Shown here: positions 1 through 17,985 of the stretch, piece after piece
Position numbering within the stretch: the stretch's first letter is position 1
Layout: every line of letters starts with the position of its first letter
Assembly: GCA_009823395.1 (NCBI GenBank)
Contig: CM020508.1
Span: 4,020,515-4,084,514 of the forward strand
DNA: 64,000 nt
From: Thamnaconus septentrionalis
Taxonomy: Eukaryota > Chordata > Actinopteri > Tetraodontiformes > Monacanthidae
Reading direction: 5' to 3'
Program-made: the position numbers and the translations under genes
Notes under the pieces: generated by a model
What the model was told of the DNA's origin: nothing
The model's database searches: none
The model's input: the letters and a program-made list of their open reading frames with translations, nothing else

Positions 1-379
1 GGCTTTTACTGGAAAATCACATTACTGAGCTCCGCACATTTTCTTATCTGCAAATTTAAATTAAAACACTGACTTTCTATTGATAACAGCTATTTTTTGT
101 AAGTAAACTTTAGTTAAAAATGTCATATTGGTAAACCCTTGTCAACAAAGCAGCTTCTTAGATCTGTTCTTTTACACGCATAATCCTTTGAATTCTTAAG
201 AGCATAACTATATTGGCTCTGTAAGGATTTATCATCAGCCTGCGATAGCATGGAAAGAACACGCTTTTACGCTTCACTTACACATCACTGAAGCCCCTCG
301 ATCGAAGCAGATGTTTAAACATTAAAATGCTTTTCAGAAATGTTTGTAATTGTTTGGTGACCAGTTTTTTCCCCTGCAG

Positions 380-457
380 TTATTAGCCCAGAGCACAACC
401 ACTCTGGCAGTCAAGCGTTCCTGGTTGCTGTTGTGTCGCCGCTGATCATCAGCCACC

Positions 458-472
<15 letters not shown>
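380..472 (+). CDS. scml2: scml2 probable start exon (coding 458-472)
   Basis: A strong acceptor (tttttcccctgcag) ends at 379 and a donor CCCCG|GTAAAAG begins at 473. The ATG at 458 sits in a perfect Kozak context (gccaccATGG) and encodes MGKTP, close to the MGQTV start of human SCML2. The first 78 bases would be 5'UTR, so at least one non-coding exon lies before the window. The exon ends in phase 0, whereas the next confident exon (1222) needs one leftover base, so a small exon between them is missing or there is an indel. Confidence 0.55.
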
Positions 473-8087
<7,615 letters not shown>

Positions 8088-9930
8088 GAGGAGCCCCGGC
8101 AGGCCGCCACACCCACGAGCAATAAGCCCAGAGGGGGGCCCGGACGCTGAGGGGACGCTGAGGGGGCGGGGCCACGCTGGGCTGCATGCTACTCCAGAGA
8201 CTGACTGACTGACTGACTGACTGACTGACTGACGGACAGACTGACTGACGTTACAGAAACTTCACGCCGACTTCCAAAGTGGAGAACGAGTGCAGCGCAT
8301 AGCCGACGCATTACCTCATCCCTCACCATCAGTGAACAACAAGAGTAACAATAAAAAAAAAACAACAATAAGCTGTTCAAGTCAAACTGAAATCCCAAAG
8401 GAGAATGAATTCCTGTAGTGTTTACATTGCAAACAGCACATGTGCAAACGTGGACACATTTGTTTTGTCTGTCTTTCCTTCTCAAGTATGGAGACGAAAC
8501 CTTTTGATCCTGGTTGTGGATCCCCAAAGACGGAGAATGTTTCTTCTTGTACGACGTTTTTACTATCTGTTGAATTTCCAGTTATTTAGGAAGGGTTCAC
8601 ACGCTGAGGGAATGTTATTTATTTTTCCCTGCAGTCTCGCTTTCTCCCCCAAATGTTCTCGAGAAGAATTTGGATGCTCTCTCTCTCTCTCTCTCTCCCC
8701 TCTCTTTCATCCTCCCTCTGAGTTTCCACGCTTCACATGTTTGCCTCCAGTGTGGCCGCCGCACCTGCCTGCCTGTCCTGCCTGCCTGCCTGCCCTGGAC
8801 AGTGCGACCGTCGCTGCATTCCATTTCGTTCACGCCTGCGGGATGTTTTGCTTGATTTACCCCTCCGCAGCGTGCCAGGAAGAGCCGCCGCGGGCAGCTG
8901 TATTACTTCTCCTTATCTTCCACGTGTGTTCCAAAACTCCGAATGAACCCCCAAAAACAGTCTCGGTTGACAAATTTCAACGGCGGGCCGGCGAAGGAAG
9001 TGCGACTCTTCGACATTTCGGGGAGCTTTTGACGCGTCGGCTTCCGCGAAAGTCTGCTTGCTCGCCTGCCCGCGACCTCAGTGTTGTCACTTTTTTGTAC
9101 CGTTCCAGTCACTGTTAGCGACGAAAAACAGATGTGTACAGTTTTATGGGTTTAACCATGAATTTCAGACACAGAATGTACATTTTGTAGAAACCTAATA
9201 TTTTAAGGAAATCGTATCCATGCGTTAGCGACGTGAGGCTATAGGGGACGTGGTGAATATTTCACGGTGGATTCCATTCTACTTTTTTTTTAAATACTCT
9301 ACTCTGCGCTTTTAGTTGAAATACTCCAGTGATAGACTCTGCCTTGCTCTACCTATGACAGTTCTCAGGTTTATGTGGTCTTTGTTAGTACAAGCTTTTT
9401 GTAGCATACTGTTTATAATATACTTAACAGACTTTTTCCTCTTTGCCCCCCCCCCAGATTTAAGAACTCTGTGCCATATGATATTCAAACACAGGATCCG
9501 AGTACTGTCGCCTTCCCCCTCTTGCTTCTTTTTAAGTACTTGAAAACAATGTTTGTTTAAGAAAAAAAAGTCACTTGTTCTCTATGTCACACCAGATAAA
9601 CGATGTGTTTATGATTGTTGTGTAACTCCTTTTTTTTTATAAAGCTACCTGAAACATAAACGTGTATGAGTTGTTGGCGATTACATCATAATATTCAGGC
9701 TGATGGGTGAAAAGTTTTGAAAAAAAAAATCTTTGATAAACTTACAGTTGAACTATGGAGATTTATACCTCAAAACAAATGGTGTCAAAAGTCATTTTTT
9801 CAACAATTTGCTGACTAGTACTGGGGAGGATGGCACAGCGCCCCCAGCTGGCTGGATCAAATTGTCCCATTCCAGATGTGGCGGGTGCACTGCCAATGGA
9901 AATACCTAATGTTGCTTAAGACGGCAATAA
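8088..9930 (+). other. scml2: scml2 3'UTR (extent uncertain)
   Basis: No open reading frame with family resemblance follows the stop. The stretch holds a (CTGA)n run near 8199-8249, a CT run near 8680 and T/A-rich sequence. AATAAA candidates are the caataaaaa near 8350 and gcaataaattc near 9925; neither is proven. The end is drawn at the second. Confidence 0.35.
8199..8249 (+). repeat. (CTGA)n microsatellite in scml2 3'UTR
   Basis: About eight perfect CTGA units, then an interrupted continuation. Confidence 0.9.
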
Positions 9931-10159
9931 ATTCAAATTAACTTTAATTGGACAGTTATCTAGTTAAAATATCATCTTTTCATCAGAAGTTTTGTTTGGC
10001 CCAGGCACTGAAGAAATACTGTATATTCACTTGGCAAATGCAAACACACAAAATCAGACTGCAGACATTTCAGTTTACTTCCATAGAAAAAAAGCGCACA
10101 AACTGTACAGTAAGCAATCATGTGAGTGCCAGCAGATTTCAACCACTGTTATTTGACTG

Positions 10160-11776
10160 ACATCCTCGTGGAAATAAAAAAAAAAAAAAGAAGCTAAACA
10201 TGCCTCTGGTCGTCACAGCCGAGGCTGTCTTCACATCTCCTTCCACACCACCCAGCTTATGTACCGAGTGTATAAATAACACATGTACAAACAATAAATA
10301 AGGGTGAAACCCTGTACAAGCACTCTTTGTTCGTCGGGGCAGTCTGTGGCAGGTTCTGGCCTGAGATTCACAGATTTCAGAGCTGCGAGCATCGCAACGG
10401 TTTGGGGTCGGACGGACGTCCCGCTGACGCCCGGCAAGGTTTCCAACTCAACTGTGACAGTGCACTCAGAGGGATAAATAAACACACGCACGCACACACA
10501 CCAACTAAACTCACACTCACAATGTCCATAATTATGAAACAAGAGATTTTCAAAGAAGTAGAAGAAAAAAAAAACTTTTACCCACAAATAGAAAGCAGAG
10601 CTACGAGTAGCGCTGACCGGGTCCAAGATGAAAAAGCTAAACGCTTCTTTCCTCAATTTGGGTGGAAAAAAAAAACACTTTAAAATTCGACTTTAGACTT
10701 CCCAGATATCACCAACTCACTTCAAACTAATGTTTTACACGTAAACTCTGATAATTATAGCGTTCCACTAACACTAGTTCTAATAACAGACTAACACACT
10801 TAACAAATGCACATTTTTCTTTCACTGAAGCCCAAAGAATATTAAGAATCCTCTTGTTTTCTATTCTTTTCACCCCTCCCTCCCTCGATATTCACCGTTT
10901 ATCAGGCAAGCGCAACAACACAACCTTCACCGATGTTCAGTTCATTAGTCTGTTAATGGAATCAGCGGCCAGATCTGGTTTTTCATACAAGTTGAAATAT
11001 TTTCTCAGCTTCTTGTTTTGAAAAGGCCTCTAAAACAAACACACGCTGTCACCACCATGTCTTTTCTAATGTGTTTGGACAGGCCTACGGAGATTTCTGT
11101 TCAAATTCAAAGACCAAAATTAAAACACCCCTTCCCAGGAATGTTGTTATGAATCCAGATTGACTTTATAATGAAGCCCTCTTTGGTCTTTCCAAGCAAT
11201 AATCCTGCCTGCCTGTCACTCCAAACCAATCAATCCATCAGAAGGGAATAAATCGCTCCGCTAAACTCATGATGATGGGAATTTCCAACTATGAGGGACG
11301 TGTTTTAACAGTTTCACTCACATCCTAACTGCACACTCTGCTGCTAACAGCCGGAACCTCGACTGTTTCTGTTTCACTTAGTGCACATCTTTTCAAAAAA
11401 AGAAAGAAAAAAAAAAAGAGAATAAAAGATTGTGTTCTAACAAACCTAGATCTAAACTGGAAACATGGGACTGATGCTCTGAATGCTAAAGTGTTAGCAT
11501 TGACTGTCATTGGTGAGGACGACCTCCGAGGTCACGCGGAGAGTCCGTCCAGCTGCCGTAAGACACAAACACTTTCTGGTTCGCCGCGACACGGTAAACC
11601 ACTGACACGACAATCAAACAATCCAGGGGGGAAAAACGTCCCTGGAGCTCCGGCGTCGCATTGACACACATTCACAAGCCTCGTTCCATCCGATGTCTTT
11701 TAGCTCCGAGTCCCACTGCAGAACGTCCCATGTGTTTCTTGTAATCACCACCACAGAGAGACGAACCCCCCTAGGT
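10160..11776 (-). other. rai2: rai2 3'UTR (extent uncertain)
   Basis: Sequence downstream of the rai2 stop is A/T-rich with no coding signal. No canonical AATAAA on the minus strand was found at a convincing place, so the end is approximate. The convergent scml2 3'UTR approaches from the other side, and the two may meet or overlap near 10 kb. Confidence 0.3.
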
Positions 11777-13411
11777 CTACTTCCTGGGCAGCAGCGCCGC
11801 CAGTCTCTGCTTCTTGACGGGCAGGAAGTGGATCTCCTGCGAGCTGACTTTCTTCAGCTTGATGGCTCGGCTCTTTGGGACCTTTTTCAGGGCGTTGTTG
11901 GGGTCGCCCGGCTCGCCCTGCGACCCGGACGGCACGCCGTACAGCTGCTGCAGCGACGCCCCCGCCGTCCCGTCGCGCTTGATGGAGAAGTTCTTGGTTG
12001 AGACGCCCGACAGGCCCTTGATCTTCCCGCAGAGGATGGCGGGGATGCCGTCCTTCACCGACACGATGACCTTGGCCGTCTGCGACGCGCTGACAATCTC
12101 CAGGTTCCCGCCGCCGCCCAGGGACGCCTCCTGGTTCCGGGAGGCCGAGCAGGCCGACCCGCCGGCGCCGGTGCTGTCCACCACCCACTTGTGCTGTCGG
12201 CTGAACTCCAGCGAGGCCAGGCTGCCCAGGAGTTTGGAATCCAAACTCTGGGAACGCTGCGCCCCCGGAGGCAGGTGAGCGGTGGTGGCGGTGGCAGGCG
12301 CGCTGGTGTTTGGTGGGAGGGGCTTATTCCTGAAAGCGCGAACCGACAAGTCCAGCACGCTGTCCGGCTGCGGGCTGGGGTACTCCTGCTTCAGCTGCAC
12401 CGGACAACCTCGCACGGAGAGGTCCAGCGCCTCTCCGTCGCCTGCAGGGGGCGACAGAGGGGAGGCGGCTGGAGGATGGAACAAGGAAGGCGGCGTCGGC
12501 GGCGGCTTGCAGCTCCGTGCCGACGCGGCTGGAGAGGTAGTGTCCTTCAGAGACGTCTGAGTGCTTCTGCTCACAGTGCAAACCGGTTTGGGCAGGTTGC
12601 CCTTGGAGTCCTCGGCCAGGGGGACGGGCACAGGGATGGGCAGGGGGACGGGCAGCGGCACCGGCAGGGGGATGATGACGGGGTAGGGGACCAGCAGGGT
12701 GGCGGGGGGCACTAGCGGAGCCAGCGGGGAGGCGTAGGGAGCCGTGAACGGCGGCGGCATGGGGAAGAAGGCGGAGCCCGGCGACTGGCAGGAAGAGGAC
12801 GCGGCAGCTGCCGCCTGCGAGGGGAACAGGTCCTGCACGATGGCGGCGAACGCCGGGTTCTGCAGCAGCGACAGCAGGTTGGCGTCCTGCGGCGGCTCCG
12901 CCGACTTCTGGTCGGACGGCGGCGGCAGGCCGAAGGGGTTCTGGCACAGGACGCCACTCTGGAGCGGCAGCTGGGCGCAGCCGGCGCTCTGAGGGAGGAC
13001 GGGCGGCCCCACGTGCTGGAGGACCTGCTGGTCCAGCATCAGGGGGAGGGGCACCGGGTTCTGGCTGGCGATCAGGTACGGCGCCGCCCCCATCTGGCCG
13101 AGCTGCGGCCCGGCCGCCCTGGCCATCTGCAGGTGGATGGGCAGCATGAGGGGGCTTTCGCCCAGACACACCGGGTGCAGCACCGTGGTGGCCACTTTGA
13201 GGGTGACGCCCGCCGCGGCTTCAGTGGCGGGAGTCGCCACCGCCGCGGCCCCCGGCGCAGGCGCGGCTGGAGCTTCTGGCAGGTTGGAGAGGCCGGCTTT
13301 GCTGCCGTCGCAGGGCTCCTCGACCGGCCCCTCCTCCACCTTGCTGGGGGTCTCGCCTCCCTCCACCTGGGAGTCGCTCATCGCTACAGACGCGTCGTGG
13401 CTGCCCTCCAT
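11777..13411 (-). CDS. rai2: Retinoic acid-induced protein 2
   Basis: Nuclear co-regulator that recruits and polymerises CtBP corepressors. It has a single coding exon of 544 residues (human RAI2 is 530). Recognised by TLKVATTVLHPVCLGESPLM near residue 70, the central LVPPATLLVPYPVIIPLPVP block, and CtBP-binding motifs ALDLS (328-332) and VLDLS (352-356). The conserved C-terminus contains AKVIVSVKDGIPAILCGKIK, GLSGVSTKNFSIKRDG, RAIKLKKVSSQEIHFLPVKK and QRLAALLPRK. The ATG at 13411 is the first in frame after the acceptor at 13513-13512; the frame stays open upstream to the acceptor without another ATG. Two out-of-frame upstream ATGs precede it. No Pfam-type domain is evident outside the family. 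Convergent with scml2. The protein is Pro/Ala-rich and the exon GC-rich. Confidence 0.95.
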   Translation of the reverse strand: MEGSHDASVAMSDSQVEGGETPSKVEEGPVEEPCDGSKAGLSNLPEAPAAPAPGAAAVATPATEAAAGVTLKVATTVLHPVCLGESPLMLPIHLQMARAAGPQLGQMGAAPYLIASQNPVPLPLMLDQQVLQHVGPPVLPQSAGCAQLPLQSGVLCQNPFGLPPPSDQKSAEPPQDANLLSLLQNPAFAAIVQDLFPSQAAAAASSSCQSPGSAFFPMPPPFTAPYASPLAPLVPPATLLVPYPVIIPLPVPLPVPLPIPVPVPLAEDSKGNLPKPVCTVSRSTQTSLKDTTSPAASARSCKPPPTPPSLFHPPAASPLSPPAGDGEALDLSVRGCPVQLKQEYPSPQPDSVLDLSVRAFRNKPLPPNTSAPATATTAHLPPGAQRSQSLDSKLLGSLASLEFSRQHKWVVDSTGAGGSACSASRNQEASLGGGGNLEIVSASQTAKVIVSVKDGIPAILCGKIKGLSGVSTKNFSIKRDGTAGASLQQLYGVPSGSQGEPGDPNNALKKVPKSRAIKLKKVSSQEIHFLPVKKQRLAALLPRK

Positions 13412-13494
13412 AGTTCCGCTTGAAGAGCCAGTACAAGAGTCATCGGGTGGGGGGGGCAGGGGGGGTTTTGATTTCACTGAGAGGTCGTCTCCAT
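13384..13494 (-). promoter_or_regulatory. rai2: Two upstream ORFs in rai2 5'UTR
   Basis: One uORF of six codons (13494-13474) begins in good context (aaggATGG). A second of 19 codons (13443-13384) overlaps the main ATG at 13411 in another frame. Such an arrangement could lower translation of rai2 or point to a different true start. Confidence 0.5.
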
Positions 13495-13511
13495 CCTTCC
13501 TCCAGGTGGTC

Positions 13512-13513
13512 CT
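13512..13513 (-). other. rai2: Splice acceptor of rai2 coding exon
   Basis: On the minus strand the exon is preceded by tttcctgtttcag, a strong acceptor; the exon begins at 13511. It implies at least one upstream non-coding exon. Confidence 0.75.
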
Positions 13514-14465
13514 GAAACAGGAAATACAACCTTTATTGATTCCTCCTCCTGTAAGACGTTAAACTGCGCTGAAAATTTCTCCCACTGCGCTGGTTACATA
13601 GCAGTAGAGTGAAAGTTGAGCCTCTTTCAGAATTTTTTGCATAACCACCAATTACGAGGCCGGAGCAGAGCCGCTGTAATAGAATACAGGAAATTGTCTG
13701 AGGCTGTGTGCTGTTTGTGCCGCAGGCAAATTAACTCCAGCTGTTACAGCAAACAAAAAAACAAAAAAAAAACAAAAACGAAGATGAAGGTAAACAAAGA
13801 CGGATCCACCGTGGACATTAAAAACATTTGGTTCTGATGCATAAGCAAGTCTGACTTGCCTTTTCCAAAAAAAAAAAAAAAAACTGGGCTTACAAAAGGC
13901 CTTTTTTTTTTAGTCCTGCTGTGACTGGAGCTACTTTTGATTCATGAGGGCGATTAATGGCATCTGGACGTCATTTGCATTGGTATATTAAACACGACCC
14001 GAAAACAAACAGCCCTGCGAAAACCAAGTGTGTATATGCCGCATGTTGCTGCCGCCCTGCTACATTTTAACCATGACGACATCAATCAACAACCACGCGT
14101 GTTATCGCATTACGTATCGGCCATCAGCCGAGCGGCTCTCATGCCGGTCAGCCGCTAGTTCTGACAGCGTGGGAGAAATAAGAGACACCCTTAAATAAAT
14201 TTAAAATAAATAAATAAATTCTAATGTATTTTTTTTCTTTTAATAAAAAACAAACGTTACCAAAGTTTCACAAAAACAAACCAAGACAAATCGAAAACAA
14301 AATCACCGATCATCTGATGACAGAATAAGTGATGGACACATTGACCGTAATGACGATCAGCTGTGGCTCCAAATCAAACTACTCCTGTGATGGTGCAGAA
14401 AAACAAACCCAAAAAACCCCCCCAAAACTAATCAAACACTGTTAGCCGCTTCACAGTTTATCATT

Positions 14466-15203
14466 AGCTGTGTTTCCATTACAGTTTTCCTCAAAATAAA
14501 AACGATCTTTCTAAAATTTGGTGGGATCAATTGGGATTTGCAGCTGTTTCCATTGAATGGTGTGAGGCGAATAAGCCGTAATTCTCAGAAAATCTCGTCC
14601 CATGAGATTTCCGAGAATTACGTTTGGGTTTGTTTGTCTACTTTTGTCAGCCGTCAAGAATGGTTGGTATATTTTTCTTTTTGATTACTTGTAAAAAAAC
14701 AACAACATTCTGTTTCCTCCTTTGTCCAAACACAGCGCGCCATTTTCACTTGACGTCAACTGGTCACATGACCACGTACGTCACGTCCGGTGACGCGTGA
14801 ATGCGAAAAAAGTGTTTCCATGACACTTTTACGATATACCTCTGTAATGATACGTCTGAAAAACCACCTCATGATGGCCTTATGATGACCTTGTGTTTTA
14901 ACAATGTTTAACCAATTTTGCATTTTATTTTTGTTTCCAATTCTTATTTTTATTCACAGTTTTGCTGTGTTTTAAGTATGTTTTATTAGTAATTGCTTTT
15001 ATTTGTTTTACTCAGGAAAGCACCTTGTGCACCACTTGGCTGTTGGAAGGTGCTATAGAAATAAAATTTGATTGATTGATTATGAGTGTCAAAACCTTTT
15101 CGCCATATTTGAGAGGTTTTTCGAAATTCTGGTGTTTCCATTGCCAGTTCTTTATTGCGATATTTAGATTTAGCGCAATGCTAGGGGCAATGGAAATGCA
15201 GCT
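14466..15203 (+). mobile_element. MITE copy 1, interrupted by a LINE tail
   Basis: The left end AGCTGTGTTTCCATTAC and the right end (reverse complement AGCTGCATTTCCATTG) form inverted termini. The interior is recognisably the same as 60825-61241: shared gccgtaattctc, agaatg, tttgattactt, acgtcacgtcc, gatatacctct and catatttgag blocks in the same order. A retrotransposon tail is inserted near 14875-15082. Confidence 0.8.
14875..15082 (+). mobile_element. LINE (L2-like) 3' tail nested in MITE
   Basis: Ends ggtgctatagaaataaaatt followed by tgattgattgatt, the typical 3' end of fish L2-type LINEs with an ATTG-repeat tail. It is absent from the other copy of the host MITE, which fixes the order of insertion. 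Confidence 0.65.
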
Positions 15204-15236
15204 ATTGGCTCATCTTTCCGCTCAGCTCCGCCTCCC

Positions 15237-15273
15237 CCCTCCTCCTCCTCCTCCTCCTCCTCCTCCTCCTCCA
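15237..15273 (+). repeat. (CCT)n triplet run
   Basis: About 11 consecutive CCT/TCC units just after the MITE. Confidence 0.9.
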
Positions 15274-15407
15274 CCTCATCCAGCCGTCTCTCTGGGTTGA
15301 GGCCTCCAGTGGATGCGGTTCAGCCCGGGGGTAATGAGCCACATGCGGCAGGGACGACAAATGCTTCATATGCAAAACAGTAGAGCAGCCCCTGCCCCCC
15401 TCTCCAA

Positions 15408-15453
15408 ACACACACACACACACACACACATACACACACACACACACACACAC
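15408..15453 (+). repeat. (CA)n microsatellite
   Basis: CA units with one CATA interruption, followed by a 23-base A run near 15484-15506. Confidence 0.95.
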
Positions 15454-17107
15454 CCCACCCCCGAAGCAACATTATCCACTTAGAAAAAAAAAAAAAAAAA
15501 AAAAAAGAATAAAAAAAAAGTTGCCACACAGGAATACATTAGAGTTTAGGGCGGCCTGACGGCCTCGCTTCTTCTCCAACAGGCGCCGTGTGTTGGGTTT
15601 AACCTTCCCCTGCGTGACACTTCCACACAACACATGTCTCGCCCGCGCTGGCTGTCACCCCCCATCATGTAGTGATAAAATATCCCTCGGGTGCCTCGGA
15701 GACACAATGCGTGCAATGTCAGCGCGGTCAATTATTCATACTGGTGGGGATGTTACAGGCGTCGGGGGCTCTGGGAGGGCTGACATTAAAAAAAAAACAA
15801 ACAACAAAACCAAAAAACAAAAACCCTAGTTTGGCAATAAGAACGATGACGTGGCAGCGAAGCAGCCATTACAGAAATAAATAAATAAGTACATCCATCA
15901 ATAAAAGAGCGCAATTAAACTCACACATGCAGTTCCAATTTTCCAAAAGCGTGACTTTTTTTTTTCCTTTCCTCCCCTGCCTTCATGTGGTGTTGGGTTG
16001 CCTCCTCCCCCTCCCCGCCCTCCGCACCTCCACCCCCACCTCCACCCCCACCCCCGGCCTGCTTTAATATTGCTGGGCAGCATAGATGAGACATTGTAAC
16101 GCGCCTCTGATGGATTACACGGGTGTGGGTGGGGAGGGGTGAGGTGGGGGCGGGGGTTCAGCAGCCAGACGGTCGGCTGATAACCTTGTCGCCGTTTTAC
16201 ACCCGGGAGCGGCCTGGGAAGTGTGTCTGCACCCTGGGAATACCAAAACACGCTCTTTTAAACGCTATAAAAGCGCAACAAAAGGCGTTTTGAGCTCGTA
16301 GCCCTGGGCTTCAGCGGGATGCCGGGCCCCCCGGTTCTGGCGGAGCAGGACACGACTGTACATGGAGTGAACTTCACAGACGTACGCCGCTCGTCCGTGA
16401 GACGAGACATCAAAGGAACATTGCAAGCCAGACGGCTCATTGGTTGACTGGCAGGTCTATCAGGTCCTCTAGTCTATACATTTTGTTTTTATTTATTCTT
16501 TAATCTATGGCTCAAACAGACACATATACAGCACATATATTTAATAATATTCATATTGTTATATTTATATATATATATCATATAAAAAAATATAGATGGC
16601 CATTATCAAAAAGGCAGATGTAGCCTTCTGTCAAAACTGATGCTTTGTTGATACGTCCACATGTTCGAAAGGGGACCAAAGCACAAAGGCGATCTGAGAG
16701 GGCGGCGCAAACCACCTGGCTGGTTGCCGCTGAGACAAGGTTATTTGTGATGTCACAAAGGGCCAGGAGCGACACTTCCCATTTTGTACATAGAAGGCAA
16801 GTTTGGAAAATAATGAGATTCCAAGTCATCATGTTGACATCTGATTCAAAGCATTCAGACGCAATGAATGGTTACACATATTATACAAATATAATACATC
16901 TTGCGTCAACATTTAATAGTTGCACAGATGTTTAAAATAAATCAAGATATAAGGCATTATCGCAAATATGAGTATTTTTTCAGTACTTGAAATAATTAGT
17001 GCTGCCTTTACTCAGTGACTTGCGTGTGAAGTCGCCAAAAATGCAAAGACAAAAAATATACTGTACATCTTTAAGTGTTAACTTGAATTCATGCCAGGCA
17101 GAAAAAC

Positions 17108-17139
17108 AAATGGAATAAAAATGGCTTTTTATTCCATTT
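17108..17139. other. Perfect hairpin with AATAAA on both strands
   Basis: Arms AAATGGAATAAAAA and TTTTTATTCCATTT are exact reverse complements (14 bases) around a TGGC loop. Each strand therefore carries an AATAAA hexamer. Confidence 0.7.
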
Positions 17140-17351
17140 TCTGATATACTGCAGCGATGATGCCACAGTTCGACTTGCATTCCAGGAAGTCTGTGCAGCG
17201 ACTCTTCCGTTTGATAAGTCAGCGATGGGGTCTGTGACATGATAAAGAAGTCTTTCTTGCTGAGGACTTCCTGACTGTTAGAGAGTCGGTTCAAGGCCCG
17301 ACGAGCCCGAAACAAAGAGTTTAAAGGCCGGATAAATCAATCTGATATGCT

Positions 17352-17380
17352 GCTTTTTTTTTTTTTTTTTTTTTTTTTTA
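17352..17380 (+). repeat. Poly(T) run
   Basis: Uninterrupted T run of almost 30 bases. Read from the minus strand it is a poly(A) tract, perhaps a retrotransposon tail, but no body was recognised next to it. Confidence 0.85.
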
Positions 17381-17857
17381 GGAACAGAGTCAGACAGCAC
17401 TATACTGAGTGTTTAGATTCCGCTGTCAACTGTGGAGTAACGCGCCTGTGCTCCTTCCTGCCGCTCGCCACTGCATCATGTGCGAGCGGCGAAGCCAGCA
17501 GGCAGATGAGCAGCAGATGAGGGAAGTTCAGCACGGCTGCGAGGTCCAGACTGTGCCAAAGTGCAGCGGCTACGCGCTCCTGACATTATCGCACAGTGCG
17601 ACTCTGCTTTGTCTTTGCGCTATCACGGCGAGGTAAAGGTCCCAGGAAGAGGTCACGTGATCAATAGACAACTCTTTGATTCCTCTCTTTGATGTGACAG
17701 CCGGCTGTATCGATCGCTGCGGCCGTCTTAGACGAGTAGAAAACTCCACAAACACACTAATGACTAACGACTTCAATATTTGGAATCCTTAGTGCAAAGG
17801 TCTCAGTCAGTTCACACTGAGCAGGATGTAAAACTGCAGTGTAACAATCTGAAATTC

Positions 17858-17985
17858 CAGGGTGTCACCCTGCCTTGGTCCTATGACAGCTGGGAGAGGC
17901 TACAGCTGACCCCCGTGACCCTGAGCTCAGGAAGAAGCGGGTACTGAAAATGGATGGATAGATGAATAGACGGATGGATGGATGA
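17858..17985 (+). mobile_element. Non-LTR retrotransposon 3' tail
   Basis: The series cagggtgtcaccctgcc, cagctgggagaggctacagc, gaccctgagctcaggaagaa and gcgggtactgaaaatggatgg is the familiar 3' end of fish LINEs, ending in an ATGGATGG-type tail. Confidence 0.7.

Noticed and set aside
12324..13169. 281-residue minus-strand open frame inside rai2
   Set aside because: It is a shifted-frame shadow of the GC-rich rai2 exon; the rai2 frame matches the known protein.
16980..17315. 111-residue minus-strand open frame of ordinary composition
   Set aside because: No recognised family, no clear splice sites, and it includes the AATAAA hairpin; probably chance.
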